Assembly (NCBI GenBank): GCA_009667805.1
Contig: CM019063.1
Location: forward strand, 351,626,942 to 351,690,941
DNA from: Leptobrachium leishanense
Lineage: Eukaryota; Chordata; Amphibia; Anura; Megophryidae
Direction: 5' to 3'
DNA: 64,000 nucleotides
Under the pieces are notes generated by a model, which worked only from the letters and a program-made list of their open reading frames with translations, ran no database searches and had not been told where the DNA came from. A program made the translations under genes and the position numbers. Below are positions 19,421-31,654 of this stretch, in pieces. How positions within the stretch are numbered: position 1 is the first letter of the stretch; each line of letters starts with the position of its first letter.

Positions 19421-21486
19421 CAGATGCACTCTTTTGCCTGTGACAAAACCTCCAGTGGCACTGAACATCCTTTCAGAAAGCACGCTGGATGAAGGGCAAC
19501 CTAGTAGCTGCATAGCATATTGGCTAAATTCTGGCCAGTGATCCAATCTCAACACCCAGTAAGCCAGTTGATCATCTGCTGTAAAGGTATCCAGGTCTGC
19601 CCTTGCCCCTAGGTAATCCTGCACAATACGGTGAAGACGCTGGCAATGGGTGCCTACATTTGATGTCCCTGAGTGTCGTGGACTAAAAACATTTAAAAAG
19701 GCATCAGTCAAGTGGCCCCGGCCTTTACCGCTCTTCCTCTGATCATCCACAGCCTCAGAAGCACCTGTGTCATCACTTGGTAACCTACTAGTGCCTGGAA
19801 AGGTGTTACACAAGTGTCGCTTTAGAGCATCCTCAAGTTGTTTCATCCGGTCCTCCCTCTGTGCGGGCAGGATGAGCTCTACAATTTTACCCTTGTATCG
19901 TGGATCAAGAAGGCATGCCAACCAGTAACCGTCTCCATGATAGCACGAATCCTGGGGTCCTTTAGCAGGCTTTGCAAGATAAGGGAGCCCATGCAGCGTA
20001 GGTTGGAGGTGCTATTAGCTTCTGAGTCTTCCTGGTCAATGAGGATGACCCCATCGTGCACTTCCTCCATCCAGCCACGTACAAGTCCTTGGGTTTCTGG
20101 GCACACAAAACCCTCTCTTGAGGAATCCCCACCTTCAATGGCCCGACTACTTAAATATTCCTCCTCCTCATTCTCCTCCTGTCTGATCTGAGGACCTGCA
20201 GGAATGCTGTCCGCGTAAAGACTGGGGCCTTGAGAGCTCGGGAAGGCCTCCTCTTCCTCCTGCTGCTCTGCCACTAGTGCCACATCTATAATTCTCTGCA
20301 GAGTGCACTCCAGCAGGAACACTAAAGGAATTGTGTCACTGATGCATGCACTGTCCCTGCTCACCATCCTCATTGCCTCCTCAAATGGTGACAGTACAGT
20401 GCATGCATCCTTGATCATCAGCCACTGCGGGAGGGGAAACCAAGTCGACCTGAACCTATCCTTGTGCCATACTCCCACAGGTACTCATTGATGGCAATCT
20501 GCTGCTTGTGCAGACACTGCAGCATTACCAATGTCGAGTTCCACCTGGTGGACATGTCATAGATCAGACGGTTTGTGGGAAGGTGGAATTCTCTTTGAAT
20601 TTCTGCCAGGCGAACACTTGCTGGGAATGACCGTCTGAAGTGGCTGCAGACTTTTCTGGCCTGGCTGAGAAGCTCTGCCAGCCAGGGGGACTTGGTTAGG
20701 AATCGCTGTACCACTAGATTTAGGACGTGTGCTATGCATGGTACATGCGTCAATTTACCCTTGCATAGGGCGGAGAGAAGGTTGCTGCCATTATCACAGA
20801 CGACCATTCCCAGCTGAAGCTGGTGTGGTGTTAACCATCTCTGCGCCTGCCCCTGCAGAGCTGACAGAATTTCTGGCCCGGTGTGGCTCCTGTCCCCTAA
20901 ACAAACCAGCTCAAGCACAGTATGGCATCTTTTTGCTTGAGCCATTGCATAGCCCCTGCCACGCGTTGATTTAACTGCCACTTCGCCAGAGACAGAGAAG
21001 GAGGAGGAGGAATAGGTGGTGGAGCAGACAGACCTCATATAAGCAGCTTTCTGGAGGCGTGGTGGATGAACAAGTTCCAGCACAGAGCCCCATCCTGGAT
21101 CCCTCCCAGCTGCAATCAGAGTTACCCAGTGTGCCGTGAAGCACATTCGGCAAATTGACGGAAGGAAGCAGAGTCCACCAGCTGGAAAGGCAGCAGCTGT
21201 AATGCGAGTAATTTTGCTAAACTGGCATTTAGACGCTGTGCTTGGGGATGGTTGGGACTATATTTTTTCTTACGCTGCAGCAGCTGGGGCAACGTAATCT
21301 GACTGTGTAAATGTTCAGCTAAATGGGATGCTGTGACATTCTGAGGAAGGACCTGGTACACCCATTACTGTAGCATCATCCCTGTCAGTGGAGGTTGTAG
21401 GCAATGACATGGCAGGACATATAGTGGGGGTAGAGACAGATGAGGAGGACCTATGCAAAGTGTTGTGCCAACGGTATGCGTGACAG
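19328..21486 (-). pseudogene. hAT-1 transposase, catalytic and C-terminal parts
   Basis: A cut-and-paste DDE-type transposase read on the minus strand in four blocks with frame changes. 21,361-21,122 has LAKLLALQLLPFQLVD, the conserved segment after the BED finger. 21,146-20,418 has the RNase H-like core with VVCDNGSNLLSAL (catalytic D), CIAHVLNLVVQ and DMSTRWNSTLVML. 20,478-19,879 holds the acidic insertion. 19,921-19,328 carries the C-terminal dimerisation domain, with YWVLRLDHWPEF, SSSVLSERMFSATG and VDRLTFIKMNQSWI. Frameshifts between blocks make it inactive. The N-terminal BED finger continues at 30,168, beyond hAT-2. Confidence 0.85.
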
Positions 21487-21879
21487 GTGGTCATTAGGGA
21501 TGAGCTGTTCTTTTTGATCGGTTCAGAGTTCGATTCGAACATTGGCCGTTTGAAAGTTCGCGAACTATGAACATTTCCGCGTGTTCAGTTCGAGTTTGAA
21601 TTTTGAAAAAAAAAATACTTAAAAAATCTAAAAATAAAGAGACTCTTTTCTGTAGAATATTATAAGCAAAGGTTTATTAGATATTGAATTAAAACGGAAA
21701 TATTTTTAACATTGAAGCCTATGGGATAAAACATTTTTAAAAAAATAAAATCCGAGGCCATTTTTAAATGTCCCCAGCAACATAAAATAAAACCTTTTTT
21801 TCTTTCTAATATTTACCTGATTCCTGGATCCACAAACTGTAGAGGTGCTGCCCGACAGTGTGCGGATTCATATGCTGCA

Positions 21880-22830
21880 TTAATTATACTGTAAGGCTGG
21901 ATTCACACCTGCGTTTTTCTTACGCACGCAATATGTGCGTTTTTTAATGCGCGTATCGCGCAAACGTAAAAAACATGCGAACGTCGATCTGCGGCAGCTA
22001 GCGGTTAATGTTTGGTATCATTGGATCGACCAGAGGATGTCCTTTCCAACGATACCAAACATGACCATGTTACGTTAAAACTAAAAAAATTATAAAAAAT
22101 AAACAGGTTTTTTGTTTCATTTTGTTAATATAGCAATATTGTTCCCCTTTCAATTATAATGTGAACAATGATGCTGCACTAAGGATTTTTGTATGAGGTG
22201 CGTTTGTTAAAAATATTGTAATTTTCACCCAAAAAAAGTAGCAAGTCCCCCATTTTTCATTTTTTTAAAAAGCGCAACTCATATAAAATATAACCACAAA
22301 CACTTGCATGTTAAAATGTGAAAGAAAAAACACTTTACACCTTGTAAATTATTGAAAATTCTAATTTTATTGCGTTTTTTGTTATAATATACAAACAGGA
22401 CATGACGCGACGCATACATATAATAATGATATATTATGAATCTGCCGAGTCTGCCGGAAAGAACAATATATAACATGTATGGGTCATATAACAAAATAAG
22501 GCTTCAAAACGCATTTAAACATGATGAGGGAAACCGGTATAAATGAGCTTAGTAGCACACAGGCGTGAAATGCCTCAGCAGCGAAAGGGTTAATTGTTTT
22601 GTTAGTTCTAAATTGTTTTGTTTGTTCTGATTTTTTTTCCGTTTCAGATAATTTTGAACAACTTTTTTCCGTTTTAAAACCTTTTGTTCTGGTTTTTATT
22701 TTTAAAGTCACACCATTTGGGTTGTGTAATTTTTGCGCTTTTTAAATTGTTTTGTTCATTTTTTTTTGTTCCTTTGATACCGTTTTAATATGATTAAATA
22801 AAGTTGTGCAATGCATAACTTAGCCCAAAA
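21880..22830. repeat. TTAA-type dispersed repeat within hAT-2
   Basis: Contains the TTTGGTATCATTGGATCG ... CCAACGATACCAAACATGA palindrome (about 22,012-22,062) and ends CAGCAGCGAAAGGGTTAA (22,576-22,593). The same blocks, including AACATGATGAG and GAAACCGGT, recur at 62,755-63,341. The family looks piggyBac-derived because of its TTAA edge. Confidence 0.5.
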
Positions 22831-23459
22831 ATATCACTAAACTTGTTCTGCGTGTCCTAAAAGGTCTCCTCTTTTCATACAGACTGCCGTCCCAAGCAGT
22901 TTTTTTTTTTTCATATAAGAAGTTTATTTTTTCAAATAATATAACAGAATACAAAATGGTGCTGAGTATTCTCCGTATATGCACATCAATAAACATAATA
23001 GTTACATCAGTAGTTAAACCATTATAAGGCATAGCAGGTAGTCATTAAAGAGCAATTCAGCAACCAAAGTTTCAAAACGAGCCATAAGAACTTACAATGT
23101 GGGGAAAAAGGGAAAGGGGGAGTAAATAATAACATAAAATAAAATAAAGGGGGGAGGGGAAGAGTCTACCAGACTGTCATCATGGAAGTATCAAAATTCA
23201 ACATTCAAAACATCACATCGCGTAACCCTGGAACACATTAAATACTTGAATATACGTCCCAAATATACCAGTGATCTCGAGTCGAGAATGGAATTCCAGC
23301 TACTGAGGTAGCGAGGGCATCCAATGACCTGACCTCTCCCACTCTGTTTTTAAGCTCCTTCATAGTGGGAAGGGAGGGGGAGTGCCAATGAGATGCAATA
23401 AGGGTATAAGCAGAGGTAAGAATGTGTGTGATTAATTTACGCTATGTCGCTGACATCTC

Positions 23460-26400
23460 TTACAGAAATATCTGGAGTAAAAGGATTTTCGGGTCAGGGT
23501 GGAGGGCAGTACCTAAAAACTTATTCAGGAAAAGCACTATATCCCGCCAGAGTGTCTGCAGAGGAGGGCAGTGCCACCACATATGTACGAAGGAACCATG
23601 TGTCGCAGAACAGCGCCAACAAGTTGAATTTCCTGAAGTCGAGAAATGGCTAAGCTTGTCTGGAGTTAAATACCATCGATATAACAGTTTTTTCCTCGCT
23701 TCATGTAAAGAAGCACTTTTGAATTTACCCTTATCTCCCCTAAAGGATTCAGCCCATTGTTCAGGGGATAATGTGATATTTAAGTCTTTCTCCCACGTCA
23801 CCTGGAATTTACATTTCTGTACAGGGCTCGAGGTAGTCAGCATTTTATAACAGAGTGAGAGCAATCTAGCGGGCGTATATGGGGAGGCACAGTATGTTTC
23901 AAAGGGGGACAGGGCTGGTAATGTCAGTCTCTCTGAGCCAGTCATATCATATTTCGCTAATAATGATTTACTCTGTAAATAGGAAAATTGAAGGGGGCCG
24001 AGTTATATTATATCGTCCAGTTAAAGTAGTATATGTCATGAATCCCCTCGGGGAGTAAAGGTCTACCAATCTGGAAAGGCCATGAGCTGCCCAATGGTGG
24101 GCGTTGAAGTTAGGAATTTTGTGGCTCAAAGCTGTAAGTGGTGTCGCTAAGTGTAGAGGGTGATAATGACATAGTCGCCCTCTCACTGCATCCCATGTAT
24201 GTAAAAGGAGATTAGCCAAGGGTAATAAATCGGGCAGCCAGGGGTGAATATGTTTCAGGAGCCAGACTATATCGGGTAATCGAAACGGGGATATCGACTG
24301 AAAGATGGGCAAGGCCCACTGTGGGACAGGAGATGACGCCGAACCCAATAACACCATAAGGGCTGCTTTGTGGTATAGCAAGACATTTGGAAGGCCTAGG
24401 CCCCCCCCATATAACCGAAGTAGATAGAACTCGGAAGCTAACCCGTGGCTTCCGAGTCCTCCAAACGAACTGAATAATAGTAGTTTGTAATGTTTTAAAA
24501 AAGGCCGGGTGTGGAGACACCGGTAAAGCCGTATTTTAGGGAGAATGGACATTTTAGTGACCGCTATCCTCCCCAACCAGGAGAATTCAAATCGTGCCCA
24601 CTTCCAACACAGCTCTCTAATCATTGACAACATAGCGCCATAGTTCAGTCGATAGAGGGTGGGGCGTGAGAAGGAGATTTTTATCCCCAGATATGTTAAA
24701 TAAACTGCTCTCCAGTCGTAGCTGTAGGTGTTTTTCAAATAGTTAAGATCGGTAAGTGAGAGGTGAGCACTTAGGGCTTGCGTTTTTGCTATATTAATTT
24801 GATGATAGGAGACTTTCCCGTATTGGGTGAGTAAATGGTGGAGCTGGGGCAGAGAGTTAATGGGGTCAGTTAGGGTAAGGAGAATATCATCAGCAAAAAG
24901 GCTGACTTTACTTTCCGTGGGGCCGATTTGGATGCCTGTAATCTGTGCGTCTGCTCGGATCGTCTGAGCTAACGGTTCCAGCGCTAAAGCATATAGAAGA
25001 GGGGACTTCGGACATCCCTGACGGGTTCCGTTCGTGATGTTGACAGTGTCGGACAGAAATCAAGCATTTAACACCTGCGCTGTCGGAGAAGAGTATAGTG
25101 TGAAAACTGCATTTATAAATGGGAGAGGAAAATTAAATTTCAAGAGGACATGGCGCAGAAAAAGCCAGTTAAGTCTGTCAAACGCCTTCTCTGCATCTAA
25201 GGATAGGAGAAGGCAAGGTGCTGAGTCACGGCCAACTCTGTCTATGATATTCAAAAGCTTAACGGTGTTGTCTGTGCCCTGTCGCCCCTGAATAAATCCC
25301 ACCTGATCGTCTGCCACCAATTTCGGGAGCGATGGTGCCAATCTATTCACCAAAATTTTTGCATAAATCTTAATGTCTACGTTCAATAGGGAGATGGGGC
25401 GGTAATTAGGACAAAGTGTGGGGTCTTTGCCAGGTTTAAGTATGGTGACGATCGTAGCCTTAAGAAGTTCAGGGGGGGCCATGCCAGAATCAAAAAGGTA
25501 ATTAAATAGTGATAACATATGTGGGGTGAGTTGTTCTGCAAATGTCGTATAATATTTAGTGGAGAACCCGTCTGGGCCAGGAGATTTACGAGGAGGTAGG
25601 GAGGAGAGCACCTTCATCAATTCCTCATGGGAGATCGGAGTAGTTAAAGCATCTTGGCAAGTTGGCGAGAGTTGGGGTAGAGCGATAGAAGTCAGGAGAA
25701 CACTTCCGGTAGGGATGGTTGGTGCGTCGCCTCATCCAGGTGGAGATTGTATAGTTGGGCGTAGTACTCCGTGAAGTGGTTAGCTATTTGACGTGGTTGT
25801 GCCACAAATTCTGTGGATGTCGTTTTAAGTTTTGCAATTTTAGTTCGTGTCAAGCGACCCTTAAGTTTGTTAGCCAGTAGCTTACCCGTCTTGTTGCTAT
25901 ATAGGTAAAATTTAGCGTTAAGGCGGCGTGCTCGCCACACATATTCTTTTTTATGTATGTCACTAAGTTGGGTCATTAGGGAGCGAAGCTGGTCCGCCAG
26001 AAGCAGGGTAGGGGTGAGTTTATGTTGAGAAGAAATTTTGTCTATCTTTTAACAATTCTAATTTCTGGGCTTGATTGGCTTTTTTCAATCTCAAGCCCCA
26101 CTTAATAAGGATGCCTCTGACTGCTTTATGGGCTTGCCACAAGGTCGCTGGAGGGGTGTCAGGTAGGGAATTTTCTTTGAAATAATTTACAACTGCTTCT
26201 CTGATATCTGGGCCTGCTTCCGGATGAGCCAGTAGGGATTCGTTCGATCTCCAAGGAGATTTACCATATGAGGCGGAATTGTCTGAAAGTGTCAACAGCA
26301 CGGGAGCGTGGTCCGACCATGAAATTTTACCAATCTCACAGTCAATCACTAGTGCTAAAGTGGAGTTGTGTACGAAAACGTAATCAATTCTAGAAAATGT

Positions 26401-26964
26401 GTGAGTTAAGGAATAGTAGGAATAGTCGGTTTCATTTGGATGGAGCAGGCGCCATGCGTCATGTAGGTGGCACTCAGATAAGTATTGAAGGGAGGGTTGA
26501 TTTGGCTGTCTAGGGGAACCGGTTTTACTGATGTCAAAGGAAAGATTAAAATCTCTGCAGATAACTATTTGGCCTAGTTGAGTCTGTGAGAGTTTATCTA
26601 AAACATGTTTCAGAAAGGGCCGCTGGCCAGCATTAGGGCAGTATATATTCGCAACGGTGTATAAAACATGGTTGATAGTACAGATCAATATTAGGAATCT
26701 TCCTTTAACATCTCTAATAATTTTATGTAGTTCGAACGTCACCCTGTTATGTATTAAAATAGAAACCCCTTTTGACTTAGTCGGAGAAGTAGCATGATAT
26801 TGTGTGTTGTAATTGGGGAGGAATAAATTAGGATGAGAGAGCCTGCGGAAATGTGTCTCCTGCAGACAGACAAAGTCAGGATTTTGTCTGCGCAGTTCAG
26901 CGTATAGTGCATGTCTCTTGTAGGGCATATTCAGACCTTTCACATTGTGAGAGTAAATTTTCAT
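23460..26964 (-). pseudogene. LINE B ORF2: endonuclease and reverse transcriptase
   Basis: Starts at ATG 26,964 with MKIYSHNVKGLN, the usual opening of an APE-type endonuclease. The first block (314 aa) has CLQETHF, YCPNAGQR, the catalytic-loop position ICRDFN (normally GDFN), RIDYVFV and SWSDHAPVLLTL. After a frame change come the linker (25,976-25,692) and RT: KSPGPDGFS, RPISLLNVD, DQVGFIQGR, LSLDAEKAFDRLNW, NGTRQGCPKSP and LFADD (near 24,890). Blocks 24,738-23,968 and 23,945-23,460 complete the C-terminus, including CWRCSATHGSFVHMWWHCP. It would nick target DNA and prime cDNA synthesis. Frameshifts and a G-to-R change in the endonuclease motif argue that it is dead. Confidence 0.88.
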
Positions 26965-27573
26965 ATTATACTATACAATAATAACATAAATGTGTAGAGT
27001 GCCGCCAGAAATACTATACCCCAATGGGGGAGTCTCGATGAATCCCATTTAGTTTGCAATCGAGTGATGATATTAAGGGTCCGGTAGGCTCTAAAAAAAG
27101 AGGGGTCGCAAAAGGTAAAAGAAAAAACAACCAAAAAAAAGTCCAGGTCTGGGTCCTGGAGTCAACTATATACACATAGTACTTCACATCCTTCTCGACC
27201 ATCGCTAAAAAGATCGAGCGGGGTCAACTTCAAACCTTGGAGGAAGGCTTCGGGGGGGGGGGGTGCAGAGCCAGCAACAAGTGCTAAAACAGAATAAACC
27301 AAAAATCGAACAAACGATGAACAAAAGGGGCGAGAGAGGTCGCGCCACATGTTGACTCGCCGGATTCACATCACCCATTTCAAGATCCATCTGGGTGCGG
27401 TATCCATATATAGGGGAACAATCGCCATCAAGCACTTTGACAACCTAAGCTGCCATCTGTATGGAACCTAATATCGTGGTCCGCAGGTCACAGTGTCTGG
27501 GAACCTTCAAAGAGGAACGAGAGTCCCGTCAGGTCAAGAGCTGGCGATTCAGGAGACTTTGTGGGTGTTAACT

Positions 27574-27907
27574 CTATGCCATTCCGGAGACACCTTGGAT
27601 GGAGGGGTGGACGGGACCCCGGGGCGTGGTATACTCCTCAAGTATACTCCAGGACACCAGCTGTCTCATTCCCTCCTCCACCGAGGAGAATACGTGCAGG
27701 CGACCTTCCCTCCAGACCAGTAGTTTCGTTGGGAAGCCCCAGCGGTATTGTATCTCCTTGTTCCGTAAAATCTTTGTGACTGGTTGGAAGTCCCGTCTCC
27801 GAGACATCGTGAGGGAAGATAGGTCAGGAAACAGTAGGATGGCTGAGTACGGCGCTGTAAGTTGGTCAGCCCGGTATGCTTTCATGATGGCCTCCTTGAC
27901 TGTAAAG
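27574..27907 (-). pseudogene. LINE B ORF1, C-terminal part
   Basis: Continues LINE B ORF1 after the inner insertion. Residues read MHYFTVKEAIMKAYRA, LLFPDLSSLTMSRRRDF and EIQYRWGFPTKLLVW, the C-terminal domain of L1/Tx1 ORF1 proteins, which binds nucleic acid together with the RRM. The same region occurs in LINE C at about 46,552-46,887. It is separated from the N-terminal part by 1,057 bp of inserted DNA. Confidence 0.75.
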
Positions 27908-27921
27908 TAATGCATACGTAG

Positions 27922-28978
27922 GAAAAAGAGTGTCATCTGCGCTCGTTTCTATGTGTTCCATGTACAACAAAAATGGAGGTTTTTGTTTGTTTCAATGGCC
28001 ATTGCAACGTAAGCCCACTCGCCACTTCAAGGCACCTCTTTAGAGTGGGTACCTAACAATTGTAACCAAAAGGCCGTTCTACTGAGCAGCTCCAAGCCCC
28101 TCCAGCTGCTTTTCAGCCAAGGAGAGACAAAGATGGTGGGTTTTATTTATACACGCACCAAACACTTCCCATTTGGGATCAAAAACAAAAACATGGAAAG
28201 AGGAACAGCTGCAGAACGACAGACTGGTGTTACAAGCATGATATACATAAATACAGAAAAAATGGCGTCGCGCCCATACTCACTTATTTTCGGAGCGGCA
28301 GCGCCCTTTTGGTTACAATTGTTAGGTACCCACTCTAAAGAGGTGCCTTGAAGTGGCGAGTGGGCTTACGTTGCAATGGCCATTGAAACAAACAAAAACC
28401 TCCATTTTTGTTGTACATGGAACACATAGAAACGAGCGCAGATGACACTCTTTTTCCTTGTTATGTTTTATACATTGGCTGGGCTGTTACTCCTGGCAGT
28501 TGCTGCCGCTCCGAAAATAAGTGAGTATGGGCGCGACGCCATTTTTTCTGTATTTATGTATATCATGCTTGTAACACCAGTCCGTCGTTCTGCAGCTGTT
28601 CCTCTTTCCATGTTTTGTTTTTGATCCCAAATGGGAAGTGTTTGGTGCGTGTATAAATAAAACCCACCATCTTTGTCTCTCCTTGGCTGAAAAGCAGCTG
28701 GAGGGGCTTGGAGCTGCTCAGTAGAGCGGCCTTTTGGTTACAATTGTTAGGTACCCACTCTCAAGAGGTGCCTTGAAGTGGCGAGTGGGCTTACGTTGCA
28801 ATGGCCATTGAAACAAACAAAAACCTCCATTTTTGTTGTACATGGAACACATAGAAACGAGCGCAGATGACACTCTTTTTCCTTGTTATGTTTTATACAT
28901 TGGCTGGGCTGTTACTCCTGGCAGTTGCTGCCGCTCCGAAAATAAGTGAGTATGGGCGCGACGCCATTTTTTCTGTAT
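27922..28978. mobile_element. Unclassified tandem/inverted insertion with 14-bp target duplication
   Basis: Flanked by exact TAATGCATACGTAG at 27,908-27,921 and 28,979-28,992, inside LINE B ORF1. It is built from a ~425-bp unit that begins GGCCTTTTGGTTACAATTG. One full copy (about 28,304-28,728) is followed by a second, partial one (28,729-28,978). The left third (27,922-28,303) is the same sequence inverted and circularly permuted. The unit has TATAAATAAA (about 28,653) and GTGAGTATGG but no open frame of note. Tandem units, an inverted 5' part and a long target duplication resemble Penelope-like insertions or twin-primed retrotransposition. No hammerhead core was found in it, so the family is unknown. 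Confidence 0.8.
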
Positions 28979-28992
28979 TAATGCATACGTAG

Positions 28993-29581
28993 AACCACAT
29001 CTCGTGGGGTAGAGGAGGGTAAAGACTTGGATCGAGCTCATAGAGTCCCGAAACCTATCAGTAATTCCGCCGGTGGGAGGTCAGGGACAAGGTCTGGAAT
29101 AGCGAATTCAAATATGATGAGAGGTCAGAGGTCTTGATTGTTTCAGGGATACCGCGGACTCTAATGTTGTTGCGACGAGACCGGTCTTCTTGGTCCGCCA
29201 TCTTTAATGCTAGCGCTTCATGAGACGTTTTAAGTGCTTGAAAGGCATCAATTAACTCATCGTGCGCTAAGCAAAGTTCGTCTGTTTTAGATTCTAGATT
29301 ATCCGTGCGGTCACCCAGTTCCTTAATTTTGTTATGTAGCTCAGCAGTAATAGCTCTAAAGTCAGTTTTTGTAAAGTAAGTCTGAGGCTTTGCAGCATTG
29401 CTTGGAAAGTCTTACCAGTCGCTGGTAGATCATCAGGGAGTTGCAGCACATCCTCCTCCTCGTCTCTTACGGATGCTGGTGAGACCGGGTCCCGGGAGCC
29501 GCCATCTTGTGGCCCACGAGGTCTATCTTTTTTGGCGGATTTCGCCGGTTCTGCCGCTCGTTGCAGCTTGGGAGGAGCCAT
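28993..29581 (-). pseudogene. LINE B ORF1, N-terminal part
   Basis: Starts at ATG 29,581 with MAPPKLQRAAEPAKSAKK, a basic low-complexity head, then an acidic patch (RDEEEDVLQLPDD) and the start of a coiled coil. A frameshift near 29,360 precedes heptad-like sequence and the RRM region (28,993-29,350, with a minus-strand NNIRVRGIP-type segment near 29,170). It stops at the inner insertion. The protein would bind LINE RNA. Confidence 0.65.
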
Positions 29582-30167
29582 ATCTGTGCCTGGAGGTCTC
29601 AGGCAGTAGTTAGGGGTCAAACCGCCACGTTTCAAGGTGGTGTATTGCCGTAGGATTAGTTAATGTGGCGCGATCCACTGGAGCTCCGCTCACATGCAGC
29701 TTTTCCGGATGGCTGCTCGCTCCGCCCCCCCTGCCCCAAGCAGTTTTTATGGATAGATTAAAGGAAAACCATTTACCGTCATTTGAAATGTCATTTTTTT
29801 TGTTTTTAAATGTTTCTATACAACCTACAAATCCGCCACTTCACGGGCAGGTTATGGGGCCCTCCTAGGCACGATATTTGAAGGAATTTTTCATTTTTAA
29901 TCTTAACCTTTATTTCATGGAAAACTCACTGTTCCTTTAAAAACTTTTTTTAAAACTTTTTGTCACTACCCGGACCCCCATACACCTTTTTATGGCAAAT
30001 ATCTTGCATATATGCCCTCTTGGGGGCATTCTAAGATTCAAACTTTCGAGTCCCATTGACTTGCATTGAGTTTGGTTCGTGTTTGAGTTCGAACTCGAAA
30101 TTTTGAAATTGTTCGAGTTCGAATGCGAACCGAACACGGGGGTGTTCGGCTCATCACTAGTGGTCAT

Positions 30168-30400
30168 ATGTCGCCTCAAGCACGTGGTACCCAAGTGTCT
30201 GTCTTTCCCACGCTTGATCCTCTTCCGACATAGCTTACAATTAGCAACGCTGCAGTCTGCTGCACATGTCGTGAAGAACTCCCAGACAGCAGACTTACTG
30301 GATGTGTGCTTTGGGACAACAGCGCTCTGCACCTGAGCAGCTCTGACATCTGATGCCTTGGACTTGCTACGGTTGCTCATAGAGGACATTCTGCCTCGTT
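30168..30400 (-). pseudogene. hAT-1 transposase, BED zinc-finger N-terminus
   Basis: Minus-strand reading starting MSSMSNRSKSKASDV with the BED finger SAVWEFFTTCAADCSVANCK then LCRK...HLGTTCLRRHM: the C-X2-C...H-X3-5-H pattern that binds transposon ends. It is cut after RRHMTT by hAT-2, and the coding continues at 21,486. An acidic stretch (GSSDEEIGGDDNDDEVTDS) lies upstream, up to 30,560. Confidence 0.8.
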
Positions 30401-30561
30401 TTTGTTGGGCCTCCTCCTCCTCACTTGACTTGACCAGGTGGAGTCAGTGACCTCATCATCATTGTCATCACCCCCTATCTCTTCATCACTGGAGCCAACC
30501 TCGCAATATGCTGCAGCTGCTGGGGGAACATGAGTGCCAGTTCTTTGTGTGTCACTGGCAC

Positions 30562-31301
30562 TGTTATGGATCAGACTTAAACAGTCTCTTGCTCGAATGC
30601 CTGCTGCTGCCAAATGGTGGAGAAGCCAAAGAATGCAAGTGCGCACTGAAAGAAACGACACAGACTCGCTGGCTAGTTGTCTATGTAGTCTTTCTCGGAC
30701 AAAGCCGGGTGACTTCTCTGCTCTTTATTGAAAAGATACAAGCTTTTATGCTACTTCATGCGTAACGAAAACAGGCTGTTGCCCAATATTTTAATCATCA
30801 GTAAAATTGTGAAATTGCAGACTTTGTTGAATAATAAAGAGTAAACATCAGCTTATCGGTTTGTCCCCTTAGTCGTCAAGGGCGTTGTTACAGGATGTTT
30901 CAGGATGTTCCAAGATGTTCCAAAATATTCTCTTCTTAATACCAGAAAGAGGAACTACATGTGCTGAAATCTGCTAAGATAGCGTGTTAAGCAATAATAT
31001 AAATTTAATTCTTATAAAACCAGTTTAATTAATTACGGTTCTTAAAGCCGTACTCAGGCCTCAAAATTTCAAGTCCCAAGTACTAGCCAGGTCTTAAGAG
31101 TTACTCGCCACTAGTTGCCGCACCTAACCCCTATCCAGCATTGCCTCTGCATTCCCACTCTCCCTCATGTAATTTCCACTCGACAAATGCGAGCAGGCGA
31201 GTGGAAATTTTGAGGCCTGGCCGTACTGTTATATTTCAAATGGGCATTTTTCTAAGCTTTCCTTTATTATTAAAGCAGATATATATTTCTTGTCCATAAC
31301 A
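30562..31301 (-). repeat. LTR inside hAT-1
   Basis: TGTTATGGATCAG at the left and TTGTCCATAACA at the right give inverted TGTTATGGA termini. On the minus strand a purine tract AGGGGGGAC (31,310-31,302) precedes it, so it is a 3' LTR. The interior is AT-rich with AATAAAG and TTTATTATT segments. Confidence 0.68.
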
Positions 31302-31640
31302 GTCCCCCCTAAAAATGCACATTTCTTTCCCTAATACAATAAGGCTAACTCATCTGTCTTAATGTTCATCGGAACCCTTTTGTGCTGCACTTTAGACGAG
31401 TTATGGATAGCCCATATGGATAGCCAGATAACATCCATAGCTGTTGTTATATTACGAGGCAGTGAGAGTAGAAATGCATTTTTAGCAGAAGTATGTCTCG
31501 GGCGAACTTTAACCGCTTGCCCGTAGAGGTTAGAGGGCTCCATCCACGTGGACAGTCATAAATGCGTACTCGCACGTACTTCCTTGGCCTAGGGTAAGCG
31601 CGTCAGCAACCAACAGAATGATACAGGGTGGCAGGCCGCA
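31302..31640 (-). pseudogene. 3' internal remnant of the LTR element
   Basis: Polypurine tract plus a short reading frame (31,543-31,331, 70 aa) that ends just before the LTR. I do not recognise the protein. It is the last bit of an LTR element whose remainder was lost; the hAT-1 sequence resumes at about 31,650. Confidence 0.4.
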
Positions 31641-31654
31641 GGCGACTGTGTCTG

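Larger units (their letters stand above)
22905..29734 (-). mobile_element. LINE B: near full-length L1/Tx1-type element inserted in hAT-2
   Basis: Minus-strand LINE with a poly-T run at its plus-strand left edge (its 3' poly-A) and a GC-rich 5' leader (minus strand begins GGGGGGGCGGAGCGAGCAGC at 29,734). The target duplication is CCCAAGCAGTTTTT at 22,891-22,904 and 29,735-29,748, partly ambiguous because of the T-run. Both ORFs are recognisable: ORF1 (29,581 down to 27,574, interrupted) and ORF2 (26,964 down to 23,460). Subtracting the inner insertion gives about 5.8 kb, a normal L1/Tx1 length. Several frameshifts show that it is inactive. Confidence 0.88.
21495..30159. mobile_element. hAT-2: non-autonomous hAT inserted in hAT-1
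   Basis: Starts TAGGGATGAGC and ends GCTCATCACTA, inverted terminal repeats of the hAT type. It is flanked by an exact 8-bp target duplication, GTGGTCAT, at 21,487-21,494 and 30,160-30,167. The duplication lies within the hAT-1 transposase codons after RRHM, so the insertion split that gene. Subterminal TTCGAACTCGAA-like repeats resemble hAT-1. Without LINE B the element is about 1.8 kb and has no transposase of its own, so it was probably moved by hAT-1-type enzyme. Confidence 0.85.

Noticed and set aside
27922..28978. Hammerhead ribozyme in the ~425-bp unit
   Set aside because: GAAACGAGCGCAGATGAC looked suggestive, but the first box would be CAGATGA with the essential U missing and the box order does not fit.
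30168..30400. Host ZBED-type gene from the BED finger
   Set aside because: The coding continues in the hAT-1 transposase at 21,486 across a transposon insertion; it is a broken transposase.
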